In this document: piece by piece, positions 28,693 to 37,124 of the stretch | How the letters are laid out: each line of letters starts with the position of its first letter | Position numbering within the stretch: position 1 is the stretch's first letter | Assembly (NCBI GenBank): GCA_963795195.1 | Contig: CAWCGU010000006.1 | Span: 558,001 to 622,000, forward strand | DNA: 64,000 nt | Direction of reading: 5' to 3' | From: CAWCGU01 sp963795195 | Lineage (GTDB): Bacteria; Actinomycetota; Thermoleophilia; Solirubrobacterales; 70-9 | The notes under the pieces: model-generated | Databases searched by the model: none | What the model was told of the DNA's origin: nothing | Seen by the model: only the letters and a program-made list of their open reading frames with translations | Program-made: the position numbers and the translations under genes

Positions 28693-29097
28693 TCAGGCGC
28701 TGGGCAACGGGGATCCGGCCAGCACGAAGAACCAGACCACCATTCCCAATATCGCCACGATTGCACTGGCGACGAGCACGATGTCGAGCGCCGTCGCCTG
28801 GATCTCGCGACGCTCGTCGCGCATGCTGCGCATCCAGGGCAGCGGCACCCGCGTCATCTCATCCGTGCCGCGCAGCGCCAGATAGCGGCGGTTGATGGCC
28901 CCAAGACCCTTCCCGATCGCGAATACCGAGCCCGCGATTCCGGCGATGATCAGCATGTAGTCAGACAACGCGGGCTGCTGCGATTCAGCCAACTGCGATG
29001 CGATCCAGATCCAGCCGATCGGAACGACGGTCCAGATTGAAAGGCTCGCGATCGCCATCACGACGAGGAGCAGGCCGGCCTTGAGACGTTGGTTCAC
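28693..29097 (-). CDS. Small membrane protein of unknown function
   Basis: 134 residues from GTG 29097 with three hydrophobic segments (about 7-30, 45-65, 105-127) and a basic loop between the second and third. No family recognised. It overlaps the upstream hydrolase gene by 4 bp (GTGA at 29094-29097), so it is translated from the same message and ends the CAP-lipoprotein-hydrolase run. Confidence 0.68.
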   Translation of the reverse strand: MNQRLKAGLLLVVMAIASLSIWTVVPIGWIWIASQLAESQQPALSDYMLIIAGIAGSVFAIGKGLGAINRRYLALRGTDEMTRVPLPWMRSMRDERREIQATALDIVLVASAIVAILGMVVWFFVLAGSPLPSA

Positions 29098-29987
29098 GCC
29101 AGCGCGAGCTCGCGTAGGTCGTCGGCTGTGACGGTCGCCGGCTCGGTCGTCTCGATGAATTCGCGCAGCAGGCGAGCGAACTGATTCGAACGCTCGAGAT
29201 GCGGGAAATGGCCGACGTCATCGAGCAGCTCGAGGCGACTGCCCGGCATTGCCGCGTGCGCCGCTCGTCCGTGCTCGAAGGGGATGATCGGATCGCTCTC
29301 GCCCCAGACGACCAGCGAAGCCATGCGACCGGTCAGGTAGAGACGGTCGGTGGCACTGACACGCTGGCCCCAGGGATCGATGACCGCGCGCAGCGTGTGC
29401 AGGAAGGCAGCTCGGGCGTCGGACTCGGCGAGCGACGCATAGCCGCGCGCCATCTCGGCCAAGTCCGGTCCCGCCTGAAGGCCGACCCTGCCGAGCAGGC
29501 GGCCCAGTGCGCTGCCGATCGACAGCAGCCGTGAGTGGGTCAGCAAGGGCAGCACCAGCTCAGAGCCGGGGAGGCTCGCGGCTCGCAGCAGCGGGTTGAC
29601 CTCGACCCCGAGACCACCGCTCGAAACCAGCACGAGCCGTGAGCAGCGCTCCGGGTACTGATAGGCGAACTGCATCGCGATCCCGCCGCCGAGCGAGTGC
29701 CCGACGATCGTGGCCGGCGGCAGATCGAGGCCGACGAGCAGGTCGCGGATGCCGCTCGCGTAGGCGCCGAGCGAGTAGTCGCCGCGAGGCTTTGCCGACT
29801 CGCCGTGCCCGAGCAGGTCGGGTGCGACCACGGTGTAGTGGTCGATCAGGCCGTCCATCGTCGGCAGCCACTGCGTCGAGCTGCCTGTGATCCCGTGGAT
29901 CAGCACGATCGGCTCACCCTCTCCCCCCCTCTGAAAGCAGACCCGATGGCCGTGCAGAGTCACTTCGGACTGGTGAATCAGGTGCAT
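29094..29987 (-). CDS. Alpha/beta-hydrolase
   Basis: 297 residues with a complete hydrolase set: LIHGITGSSTQW (oxyanion hole), DLLGHGES, nucleophile elbow VGHSLGGG, acid strand VVWGESDPIIP and catalytic His in DVGHFPHLE. This pattern is shared by haloalkane-dehalogenase-like, epoxide-hydrolase-like and meta-cleavage-product hydrolases; the lack of a DxD-type nucleophile makes a Ser hydrolase most likely. It starts inside the end of the lipoprotein gene (10-bp overlap) and overlaps the small membrane gene by 4 bp. Confidence 0.86.
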   Translation of the reverse strand: MHLIHQSEVTLHGHRVCFQRGGEGEPIVLIHGITGSSTQWLPTMDGLIDHYTVVAPDLLGHGESAKPRGDYSLGAYASGIRDLLVGLDLPPATIVGHSLGGGIAMQFAYQYPERCSRLVLVSSGGLGVEVNPLLRAASLPGSELVLPLLTHSRLLSIGSALGRLLGRVGLQAGPDLAEMARGYASLAESDARAAFLHTLRAVIDPWGQRVSATDRLYLTGRMASLVVWGESDPIIPFEHGRAAHAAMPGSRLELLDDVGHFPHLERSNQFARLLREFIETTEPATVTADDLRELALA

Positions 29988-30424
29988 GGAAAGCTCTCCT
30001 TAAGGGTCGAATCGGATCCGGGCGGAATCTCGCCCGCGTAGATGAGTTCGAGGCTGGTGTAGCGGCGCTCGGAGCCGCAGTCTTCGATGGCGCTCAGCTT
30101 GACCTGCGCGCCGGCGTACTCGGCGACGGTGCCCGAGGCGCAGTCCGGATCGCAGCTGTTGACGACGGCCGTACCCGCACCGCTGGCGACGGGAGTGCCC
30201 CATGCCTGCCACTGGACGTCCTTCAGCTGGATCCCCGAATCGGCACAGGTCACGACCAAGCTCGGCGGCTCCGGCACGAAGCCGTGCAGGCAGTCGATCG
30301 CAAAGACAACCGTACGCTGTCCGTCCGCAGCGGCGGCCAGATTCGAATTGCTTCCCTCCTCATCACCGCCGCCGCAACCGGCGATGGCGATGGCGGCAAC
30401 TGCCAGCAGCGCCGGATATCGCAT
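29978..30424 (-). CDS. Putative lipoprotein
   Basis: 148 residues with a lipoprotein signal: hydrophobic MRYPALLAVAAIAIAGC with the modified Cys followed by GGGDEEG. The mature part contains six further Cys in spaced pairs, suggesting disulfides outside the membrane. No family recognised. TAGCAT lies 7 nt before the ATG at 30424, so a promoter inside the short gap after the CAP gene could drive it as a leaderless message. Confidence 0.72.
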   Translation of the reverse strand: MRYPALLAVAAIAIAGCGGGDEEGSNSNLAAAADGQRTVVFAIDCLHGFVPEPPSLVVTCADSGIQLKDVQWQAWGTPVASGAGTAVVNSCDPDCASGTVAEYAGAQVKLSAIEDCGSERRYTSLELIYAGEIPPGSDSTLKESFPCT

Positions 30425-30431
30425 CGCATCG

Positions 30432-30437
30432 ATGCTA
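30432..30437 (-). promoter_or_regulatory. Leaderless -10 (TAGCAT) for the lipoprotein gene
   Basis: TAGCAT on the minus strand ends 7 nt before ATG 30424, within the 14-bp gap to the upstream CAP gene. It would let the last three genes be expressed apart from the first. Confidence 0.4.
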
Positions 30438-30438
30438 C

Positions 30439-31242
30439 TTACTGGTAGGAGGTTGGATGGCAGGCGGCGGCGACCCTGTCCACCGCTCGCGCGAGGGCCC
30501 TCAGGCTTTGGGCGAGCTCGCGTTCGGCATTGCGAAGCTGCTGTTCGGTTTCCGCAGCCTCAACCGCCGCACGGTCCTGCCTGACCTCCTTGGCGGCCCT
30601 GCTGCGCCTGGCGCGAGCGGGCGCACAGTCGCCCTTGACAAGCATCTGAACGCCGGTGTCCTCGGCTCCGCGAGAGTCGCGAACGTTGCCGAAGAGGAGC
30701 GTGCCGGTGGCGCCGCCCGGGCCGAGCATTTTGTGCGGTGGCGTGCCGAGAGCGAGGCCCGCGCCGACGCCCACCCAGTCGGGACTGAGGATGTTTGCGT
30801 TGTGGCTCGAGTATGCGGCCAGGGCGCTGAAGAGGCTGTTCGGGGTGGCCTTGGGATCGGTCACAAAGCTCTCGCCGACAGTCGAGGTGACCGGGTAGCC
30901 GGAGCCCTCGGCGCGCTCGTGCGGCCCGAGGCCGTCGGGATTGCGGTCGTTCCAGAAGTCCCGAGCCACGAGGTCCTCGCTGTGCTTGCGCGCCGCCCGG
31001 TACAGCGAGAGGCTGTAGGCGACGGGATCGGTGTCCGCGGCTGCCCTGTGGACGTTGATCAGGCACAGCAGCGTGTTCTCAGCATCGCGAATCGTGACCT
31101 CGGTGATGGGAACGTTCTGACCACGGCAGCGGTCAGCGGAACCAGCACTCGGCGCCGCCGAGATGCTCTCGACGTTCCCAGTGAGCGCGAGTACAAGCGC
31201 AAGCGCAAGGCCCGCCACGATCGCTATTCCCTGCCTCCGCAT
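30439..31242 (-). CDS. Secreted CAP (SCP/PR-1-like) domain protein
   Basis: 267 residues with an N-terminal signal peptide (GIAIVAGLALALVLALTG). The CAP domain spans about 50-195: LLCLINVHRAAA, then RAARKHSEDLVARDFWNDRNPDG (the His of the CAP cleft), and GESF ... HNANILSPDWVGVGAG. A C-terminal 60-residue helical Arg/Ala/Glu-rich segment looks like a coiled coil. CAP proteins are exported and bind lipids or act in the envelope; bacterial roles are poorly defined. TACCCT lies 11 nt before the ATG at 31242. Confidence 0.82.
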   Translation of the reverse strand: MRRQGIAIVAGLALALVLALTGNVESISAAPSAGSADRCRGQNVPITEVTIRDAENTLLCLINVHRAAADTDPVAYSLSLYRAARKHSEDLVARDFWNDRNPDGLGPHERAEGSGYPVTSTVGESFVTDPKATPNSLFSALAAYSSHNANILSPDWVGVGAGLALGTPPHKMLGPGGATGTLLFGNVRDSRGAEDTGVQMLVKGDCAPARARRSRAAKEVRQDRAAVEAAETEQQLRNAERELAQSLRALARAVDRVAAACHPTSYQ

Positions 31243-31302
31243 AGCGACTACCCAGGGTAGCCGGTGGCAGCGGTCGCGGGTGCAACGTTTCCGGAGGGCC
31301 AG

Positions 31303-32556
31303 CTACTCGATCAGGCCGAGCTCAGCGCTGAGCTCGAAGATCGCCGTCAACGCCGCCTGGCGCGGAAACGGATGATCGAGGTTGGCGGAGCCCATCCGTG
31401 CGGCCATCGGGAACGGGTCGTAGGACATGTCCCAATGATGTGCGTGCAGGACGGCCAGATGAGACGCCATCGGGACCTCCAGGCGGGCCTGGTCCTGGGT
31501 CACCTGCATGTCGTTGTCGGCGTCGTAGCGGCTCAGCTCCATCGCGCCCTGGACCTGGAAGTAGGGGACCTCCAGCGGCGTCGTCGCACCGCTGATCGAG
31601 AAGATCGGCACGTCGAGCGCATCTATGGCCGCCGAGTTCTCGGCGAGAAACCGCTCTCTGACGCCGGTCGTCACGTCGCCGATCCCCCCCATGACGTCGA
31701 AATCGTCGAGCCGCGAGGCGGCAGCTTCCAGATTGATGACCGGGAAGACGGTGCGCAGGATCGTCCTCAGCGGCTCAGCCAAACCGCCCGGGCGCACGTT
31801 CAGTCGCTCGAGGGACCCGTGGATGTCATCGGCGAGGAAGGAGCCCCCGATGGCTCCCGCCCAGCAGAAGACCGCCTTGATGCGCTCCGCGAGATCGGGC
31901 CTGCGCACCAGCAGCGTGAGCGCATCGGGGGCGCCCTTCGAGTAGCCGAGCAGGAAAACGTCACCCGGCGCTTGCGCGTCCTCTCTCGCGATCGGCTGGC
32001 AGTTTGCGTCGAGGCCCTCCCCACGCTCGATCGCCGCTTCGAGGTCGGCGACATTGGCCTCGCAGCCTCGCATCGGGTGGGTCTCGGCGCAGATGACCCG
32101 CCAGCCGCGCTCTTCGGCCAGGTTCGCGAAGGGGGTGCGGAAGGCCCTTTCGGGGAGCATCGAGCCGACGAGTCCCGGACAGAAGATCAGGGTCGTCCGG
32201 CTGACGCCTGCGTGACGGGCCGGCGGGGTCGACTCGTCGAAATCCGAGGGCGCCGGATCGCGCAGAAAGCGCTCGGCGATGCGCTGGCGCTCGGGACGCC
32301 GGTCGGGCCCGCGGCGCACGGAGATGTCGGTGCCCGGGATTGCGACGCGAGCCGAGGCCGCGCTGACCGCTTGCGGGTCGCGGGCCGCCTCGGCCACGAA
32401 CAACGCTCGCCAGCGCCTGCCGCACCAGTCCTTCACCCAGGAATCGGCAAGCGTGCGCCTGTCCGCGGAGATCCGCGCCCGCAGCTCGTCGACGACCGCA
32501 ACGTGGTCGCCTTGCCTCTCGAGTTCGGCGAGCCTCGTCGCTTCCTCCGCCTCCAC
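31303..32556 (-). CDS. Alpha/beta-hydrolase-like protein, large uncharacterised type
   Basis: 417 residues. A helical N-terminal region (about 1-120) is followed by an alpha/beta-hydrolase core: TLIFCPGLVGSMLP, RVICAETHPMRGC, nucleophile elbow LLGYSKGAPD and a late catalytic-type His-rich block HAHHWDMSYDPFP. The GYSKG elbow with Lys after Ser is atypical. No substrate can be named. GTG at 32556 follows TAGGGT at a 6-nt gap. Confidence 0.75.
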   Translation of the reverse strand: MEAEEATRLAELERQGDHVAVVDELRARISADRRTLADSWVKDWCGRRWRALFVAEAARDPQAVSAASARVAIPGTDISVRRGPDRRPERQRIAERFLRDPAPSDFDESTPPARHAGVSRTTLIFCPGLVGSMLPERAFRTPFANLAEERGWRVICAETHPMRGCEANVADLEAAIERGEGLDANCQPIAREDAQAPGDVFLLGYSKGAPDALTLLVRRPDLAERIKAVFCWAGAIGGSFLADDIHGSLERLNVRPGGLAEPLRTILRTVFPVINLEAAASRLDDFDVMGGIGDVTTGVRERFLAENSAAIDALDVPIFSISGATTPLEVPYFQVQGAMELSRYDADNDMQVTQDQARLEVPMASHLAVLHAHHWDMSYDPFPMAARMGSANLDHPFPRQAALTAIFELSAELGLIE

Positions 32557-32562
32557 GCGCTC

Positions 32563-32568
32563 ACCCTA
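32563..32568 (-). promoter_or_regulatory. Leaderless -10 (TAGGGT)
   Basis: TAGGGT on the minus strand ends 6 nt before GTG 32556. Confidence 0.42.
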
Positions 32569-32619
32569 TCCGCGCTCGGGCACTTGACGAGAGACGCCCG
32601 TGAGCGTAAAACCCCTCCT

Positions 32620-32997
32620 ATGTGGGAGGTGATCCTCTGGGTTGGCCTGATCGCCTGGCTCTGGTACCTCGCGCTCAGCGACGGGCGACTCGGTTCGGCG
32701 GGGATGGCGATGGCGCTCTGCGGCGCTTCCAGCCTGGCGGTGGCGGGCATGTTCGTGGCGACGCAGCGCTGGCCGGAGCCCGAGGCGTTCGAGGCAGCGA
32801 GGCTGCTGCTCTGGCTTGCTTTCGCGCTCGGGCTGAGCGGCGTGGTGATGTGGCTTCGGCACCGCAGCGACGGCGGGGACGGCCCCGGCGACGGCGCGAA
32901 CGAACCCGAACCGCCCTGGTGGCCGGAGTTCGAGCGCGACTTCAACGAATGGGCACGGCAGCGGTCAACGACCCGCCCGCGCCAGCCCGTGCGTTAG
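32620..32997 (+). CDS. Small membrane protein with acidic tail
   Basis: 125 residues from ATG 32620. Three hydrophobic segments (WEVILWVGLIAWLWYLAL, a Gly/Ala-rich second one, and LLLWLAFALGLSGVVMWL) are followed by a hydrophilic tail with WWPEFERDFNEWARQR. No family recognised. It is the tail of a longer open frame that begins at 31264, but that upstream part lies antisense to the hydrolase and is not coding. It ends within the 3' end of the converging gene (4-bp overlap). Confidence 0.62.
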   Translation: MWEVILWVGLIAWLWYLALSDGRLGSAGMAMALCGASSLAVAGMFVATQRWPEPEAFEAARLLLWLAFALGLSGVVMWLRHRSDGGDGPGDGANEPEPPWWPEFERDFNEWARQRSTTRPRQPVR

Positions 32998-33692
32998 GGC
33001 GTGCGCAGCGCGAAGAAGCCGATGTTGGCGTATGAGTCCTCGCCGGTCTTCCAGAGGATCTTGCCGAGGTTGGCGCCGGGCACGATCTGGACGAGCTCAT
33101 CACGGATCTTCTTGATGATCAGGCCGGGGTTCGACTCGACGGACTCGTAGTCGATCACCATCACCTTCAGCTTGGGATCGACCTTGCCCGAGTCCTCGAA
33201 GGTGTTGAAGTCGAACGCCGCACGCCTGCCGGATGCATCCTTGGTTCCGTAGAGCGGCCAGAGCAGCTTCGCGGGCCAGCGGGCGCTGCCCTCGAGCAGG
33301 TTGTCGCCCGTCTTCGCGGCCTGGTCGAAGCGCTTTCCCGCCCACGGCATCCAGGCGCCGGTGATGCGACGGGCGACCGCGTCAACGACCGGCTGAATCA
33401 GCGGCGTCACGAGGATGCCCTCGGTTGCGCCGTCCAGCCCGGCCGGGATCTTGCCCTCCGCAAAGAGCGCATCCAGGTCGGCTTCTCCGGCCTTGCGGTC
33501 GGAGGCCGCAGCGTGCCCGAGCTCCTTGAACCACGCCCAGGTCTCGTCGGCCGCGGCGGCCGGGTCCGCCTTCGAAAGCTTGCGAAGCTCAGCGACGCGA
33601 GCCTGAATCGGCGTCGGCTTGGGCTTCGGCTTGGGCTTCGGCTTCGCGGCGGACGTCTTGGACTTGGTGGGCTTGGAAGGGCTCGTGGCCAT
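32994..33692 (-). CDS. Conserved-looking protein with Lys-Pro repeat N-terminus
   Basis: 232 residues. The first 30 are a basic, low-complexity lead with repeated Lys-Pro (encoded by a short 12-bp tandem repeat near 33610-33660). The rest is a globular domain with ITGAWMPWAGKRFDQAAKTG, YGTKDASGRRAAFDF and KILWKTGEDSYANIGFFALR. The layout (GxW, then KRF, a small beta domain and a final FFAL strand) recalls the GXWXG/DUF4334 type, but that match is weak and I would not rely on it. A GGGGG tract 8 nt before ATG 33692 may serve as ribosome-binding site. Confidence 0.65.
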   Translation of the reverse strand: MATSPSKPTKSKTSAAKPKPKPKPKPTPIQARVAELRKLSKADPAAAADETWAWFKELGHAAASDRKAGEADLDALFAEGKIPAGLDGATEGILVTPLIQPVVDAVARRITGAWMPWAGKRFDQAAKTGDNLLEGSARWPAKLLWPLYGTKDASGRRAAFDFNTFEDSGKVDPKLKVMVIDYESVESNPGLIIKKIRDELVQIVPGANLGKILWKTGEDSYANIGFFALRTP

Positions 33693-33799
33693 GCTGGATA
33701 CCCCCGGGGGATCTCGGAACTCGGACCGGGCAACTGTACTCCCCCGGTGGTGGCGTTCGGAGGGCTGTTGCCGGCGTCAACGCAGCGGCGGCCGGACCC

Positions 33800-35122
33800 T
33801 CAGTGCAGGGCCAGGCGCACCGAGAAGAAATCCAGCATGTGGGGCAGCGGCTTTTCCGGGTCGATCTTCGGGTTGATCAGCTCCGGGTCGCCGGCGGCCA
33901 GCAGCGTCGCCAGCATCGCCTTGCCGCAAAACAGCGAGATGCCGGCGCCGGGACAGCCCTGCGGGCCATGACTGAAGTGGTTGAAGCGCCGGTCCTGCGC
34001 GGCCGTTCCGTGGATCCAGGCCTCGGGGTAGAACCGGTCGGCGTACTCGAGCGTCTCGCGATCGCGGTGCTCGAAGGTGTTGACGATCAGGATCTGGGTG
34101 CCCGCCGGGATCGTCGCGCCGTTCCATTCGACGTCTTCGGTGGTCTCGCGTGAGAGCATCGGGGTCGTCGGCCAGAGGCGCATCGTCTCCTGGATGCAGG
34201 CTTCGAGATAGGTGAGCTTCGCGATCGCACCGCTGTCAGCGGAGCCGGTCGCCGCCAGCTCCTCGGCCGCTCTGCGGCGCTGGCGGGGATGAGCGGCGAG
34301 CGCCGCGAGCGTGCGAAGGGTGTTGATCGCGAGCGTGTCCTGCATCGCGAAGAACGGGTGGGCGAACTGCCCTGCCACGCGAGTCTGTTCATCGGAGGGC
34401 GCTTCTGCGGCCAGGCCGGCGAGGCTGCCGGCCTCACCGGCCTGCACGTACTTCTCGATCCGGGCCGCGAAGGCGGGGTACTCCGCGGCCGGCTCCGACG
34501 GCATCGAGTTCCCCTTCGACATCAACTCAGCCAGCATCTCCGAAAGCTCCTCGTCATCCGCGGCGCAATCGCCGAAGACGATCCTCCGCGTGATCCGGCG
34601 CCAGGCCCGGTGCCAGGCCTCCCAGTCGACGTCCGAGCCCGCCTCGATCCCGTCGAGCATGCCGCGGGTTTCAGCGGCGACGACAGCCGCGAAGCCGTCC
34701 GTCAGCCCGGCCGCCGGCGGGCCGGCGTCGAAGACGGCCTCGGCGAAGCGGCGGCGATTCCCCCAGAGCTCACCGCGCGAGATCGTCAGCGCATCCGGCT
34801 GAAACTGCGACATGCCCTTGCGCTTGGCCTCCGGATCCGAGGCAAACGGCTCCGGGGAGCCGTCGAGCACGCGGTGGATGTCGGCGGGATCGAGCATCAG
34901 CAGCGCCGGGTCGCGCACCACACGGACCCACAGCGGACCGCCGTCGTGGTTGCGGCGCATTGCGGACAGCAGGCCGACCGCCCAGCGATCCACGTCCGCC
35001 CTACTCGCAACGCGGACGGCGGCCGCGCGGCGCCTGAAGATGCCCTGCAGCGCATTGGGAACGACGACGAGCGCGTTGAAGCGCGCGTTCTCGACCAGTG
35101 AGGCGCTGGGAAAGTCGCTCAT
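33800..35122 (-). CDS. Cytochrome P450, partner of the haem dioxygenase
   Basis: 440 residues. The P450 hallmarks are present: I-helix segment FFAMQDTLAINT with the Asp-Thr pair, ExxR in CIQETMRLWP, and the haem loop FSHGPQGCPGAG with the Cys ligand. It lacks a ferredoxin domain and any membrane anchor. ATG 35122 was chosen because it lies 22 bp after the peroxidase stop; an earlier start would overlap that gene. Paired with a Tyr-x-x-His haem dioxygenase it probably acts on the hydroperoxide produced, by rearrangement or further oxidation, as the P450 half of fungal Ppo enzymes does. Confidence 0.86.
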   Translation of the reverse strand: MSDFPSASLVENARFNALVVVPNALQGIFRRRAAAVRVASRADVDRWAVGLLSAMRRNHDGGPLWVRVVRDPALLMLDPADIHRVLDGSPEPFASDPEAKRKGMSQFQPDALTISRGELWGNRRRFAEAVFDAGPPAAGLTDGFAAVVAAETRGMLDGIEAGSDVDWEAWHRAWRRITRRIVFGDCAADDEELSEMLAELMSKGNSMPSEPAAEYPAFAARIEKYVQAGEAGSLAGLAAEAPSDEQTRVAGQFAHPFFAMQDTLAINTLRTLAALAAHPRQRRRAAEELAATGSADSGAIAKLTYLEACIQETMRLWPTTPMLSRETTEDVEWNGATIPAGTQILIVNTFEHRDRETLEYADRFYPEAWIHGTAAQDRRFNHFSHGPQGCPGAGISLFCGKAMLATLLAAGDPELINPKIDPEKPLPHMLDFFSVRLALH

Positions 35123-35144
35123 CGGCAGGGCGGGACGGTGGCGA

Positions 35145-36962
35145 TCAGGCGAGGCTCTTCCAGGGCGCGAAGGCGTTGCCCACACCCTCGAGCGCAGGGG
35201 CCAGCTCCGGGTGGTGGCGCAGCAGCACATCGACCATCGTGTTGTGCTCGACCCAGTCGATGCCCTCCTTGGTGTAGACCTCGGGCGTGTAGTCGTTGGT
35301 GAAGAAGCGGTCGGAGCGCAGGCGCCGCGACGCCATCAAGATGAAGATCCTGAAGGCCGTGTCGCTGAAGCCGAACCCGGGCGGCAGCGGCTCGGCGAGC
35401 ATCCCGACCTGCAGGTCGACCTGATCGATGTCTCCGTTGTAGACGTCCTCGATCTCCTTCGCCCACTGCGGGTTGTTCGTGAGGTCCTCGAACTTCTTGA
35501 TCCGCGGCTTGCGCAGCGCCTCCCGGAAGTCGTTGTAACGCCGCACCCCGCGCTCGCGGTCACGCAGAATGTCGATCGTGCCCAGGTCGACTCGGTCGCC
35601 GTTGAGGCGCACATGCCCGTTGAGCGCGTTCGGGTGGTTGTGGAGCGTGATCGCGCCGGGATTGGCGACGCCGAACGAGTAGTAGAGATTCGAGAGCCCG
35701 TAGTTGTCCATCGTCGGGCGGGTTCCGTGCCCCTGGGTCGGGTCGAACTCGATCTCCTCGATCAGCTGGCCGTTGCGGTGGTCACGAATCTCGTACTGAT
35801 CCGGCAGCAGCGGATGCAGCCGGTAGACCGAAACGAACTCCTCGGTTATCGAGTAGGGCGCCGGACCGTGCTCCTGGCTGGAGCCGACGATGCCGCCGAT
35901 CATCTCTGTGCCGACGTGGCCGAACTTCTGGCGCACCCAGCGCGGCAGAACGCCGTACCAGTTCGAGTTCATCGCCCGCTCGAGCACCGGGTTGGCGAGG
36001 ATGCCCGGCGTCCACTCAACGGTGTGGATCTTCGCCATCAGCGCCGAGTTGACGAGCCGCGCCGTCAGGAACAGCTTCTCGTCGTCCCAGGTGGGGTTGA
36101 CGCCTTTGAGGTGGTCGCAGATCGCGTTGTGCTCCTTGACGAAGAGCGTGTGCAAGAGCGACAACCCGATCCAGTAGTTGTCCGAGAACCCGGTCAGGTC
36201 GACGCCGTCGAGATCCGCCTTGGTCTCATTGGGCAGACGGTCCTGTTCGACCTGCATCTTGCCGTCCTCGCCCGCCCGAAGCTCGCGATTGCGTTCCTCG
36301 TTCGAGCCGTAGATCTGCGAGCCGTCCCACCAGTGCGTGACGGTGTTGACATAGGTCGGCGGAAGGCCGCTCTTCCACGTCCGCGTGCGATCCGGACTGG
36401 TTTTCTTGATCTTCATCGAGTTGTCGGGCCAGCCGTCCCCGTCGGAGATCGGAACTTCCAGGAACTCGTCGGGCATGTTCTCGCCATGGCCGAACCAGTC
36501 GTGGTTCTCGAACTGGATCCAGCAGGCGGCCAGTACGTTCAGCGAGGTCGCCGGCTTGAAAGTGTCGCGGTTTAGCAGGGCCGTCGAGACCTCGCGGGGA
36601 CTCGGCGACATCAATTGCGGCATCTGCTCAGGGGCGGTCGCGTCGGAGGGCGCGTTGCGCCCGAAGCGGCTGCCGACCATTCCCATCTCAGGATCCTGAG
36701 GATCTTGGTGGGAGCCGTCGTAGGTGCGGTACTTGGGCAGCCCGTCGTGGGTCGCCGCGCCGCCGCCGTTCTCGGCTGGCGTCCTGGTGTCGTAGAGGTT
36801 GTAGTTGCGCAGGTCGTCTCGGTAGGCGCGCAGGTTCAGGAGTGCCGCCGGCAGCGGCAGCTCCCACCAGTCGCGAGCCCGGTTCACCTGCCGGAAGACC
36901 CTCGAGTTGACGTCCCCGAAGCCCTTCTCCAGCGTGCTCCACATCGAGTCGACTAGGCCCAT
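35145..36962 (-). CDS. Animal-haem-peroxidase-type fatty-acid dioxygenase
   Basis: 605 residues, the size of alpha-dioxygenase/COX-type haem enzymes. Distal His154 lies in FENHDWFGHG, followed by a conserved THWWDGSQIYGS, the helix HTLFVKEHNAICDHL, KIHTVEWTPGIL, and the proximal ligand in Y380-R-L-H383-PLLPD. The Tyr three residues before the proximal His matches the radical Tyr of cyclooxygenase and Ppo-type dioxygenases (YRWH), which abstract hydrogen from fatty acids. Simple peroxidases of this superfamily lack that Tyr. No signal peptide is seen. The P450 follows 22 bp downstream, so the two probably form an oxylipin-type pathway. Confidence 0.85.
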   Translation of the reverse strand: MGLVDSMWSTLEKGFGDVNSRVFRQVNRARDWWELPLPAALLNLRAYRDDLRNYNLYDTRTPAENGGGAATHDGLPKYRTYDGSHQDPQDPEMGMVGSRFGRNAPSDATAPEQMPQLMSPSPREVSTALLNRDTFKPATSLNVLAACWIQFENHDWFGHGENMPDEFLEVPISDGDGWPDNSMKIKKTSPDRTRTWKSGLPPTYVNTVTHWWDGSQIYGSNEERNRELRAGEDGKMQVEQDRLPNETKADLDGVDLTGFSDNYWIGLSLLHTLFVKEHNAICDHLKGVNPTWDDEKLFLTARLVNSALMAKIHTVEWTPGILANPVLERAMNSNWYGVLPRWVRQKFGHVGTEMIGGIVGSSQEHGPAPYSITEEFVSVYRLHPLLPDQYEIRDHRNGQLIEEIEFDPTQGHGTRPTMDNYGLSNLYYSFGVANPGAITLHNHPNALNGHVRLNGDRVDLGTIDILRDRERGVRRYNDFREALRKPRIKKFEDLTNNPQWAKEIEDVYNGDIDQVDLQVGMLAEPLPPGFGFSDTAFRIFILMASRRLRSDRFFTNDYTPEVYTKEGIDWVEHNTMVDVLLRHHPELAPALEGVGNAFAPWKSLA

Positions 36963-37052
36963 CTTCGGTTCCCTTCACTCCTGAGTTCGTGCGTTGGCCG
37001 CCCGGCAGACCGAGCGTGGCCACGCTACCACGCCAAGGCGGCACGCAGCGGC

Positions 37053-37111
37053 CGGCAGTCGCCCGCTGCCGTGACGGCTGCGAGCGACTGCCGACGCCCC
37101 GCTGCGGGGCG
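37053..37111. terminator. Structured terminator region between ycnI and the dioxygenase gene
   Basis: Two hairpins follow the ycnI stop on the minus strand. CGCCCCG-CTG-CGGGGCG (37095-37111) starts 13 nt past the stop. Next is a 10-bp perfect stem, CGGCAGTCGC (37053-37062) with GCGACTGCCG (37084-37093), whose loop holds a smaller GCCG-TGA-CGGC hairpin. There is no T-tract, as usual in high-GC actinobacteria. Confidence 0.5.
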
Positions 37112-37124
37112 AGCAAACGCTGGG

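Noticed and set aside
31264..32619. Upstream 450 residues of the open frame ending at 32997
   Set aside because: Antisense to the alpha/beta-hydrolase; only the final 125 residues from ATG 32620 look like a protein.
34812..36575. 587-residue plus-strand open frame
   Set aside because: Antisense to the haem dioxygenase and P450, both with full motif sets; composition is that of a high-GC mirror frame.
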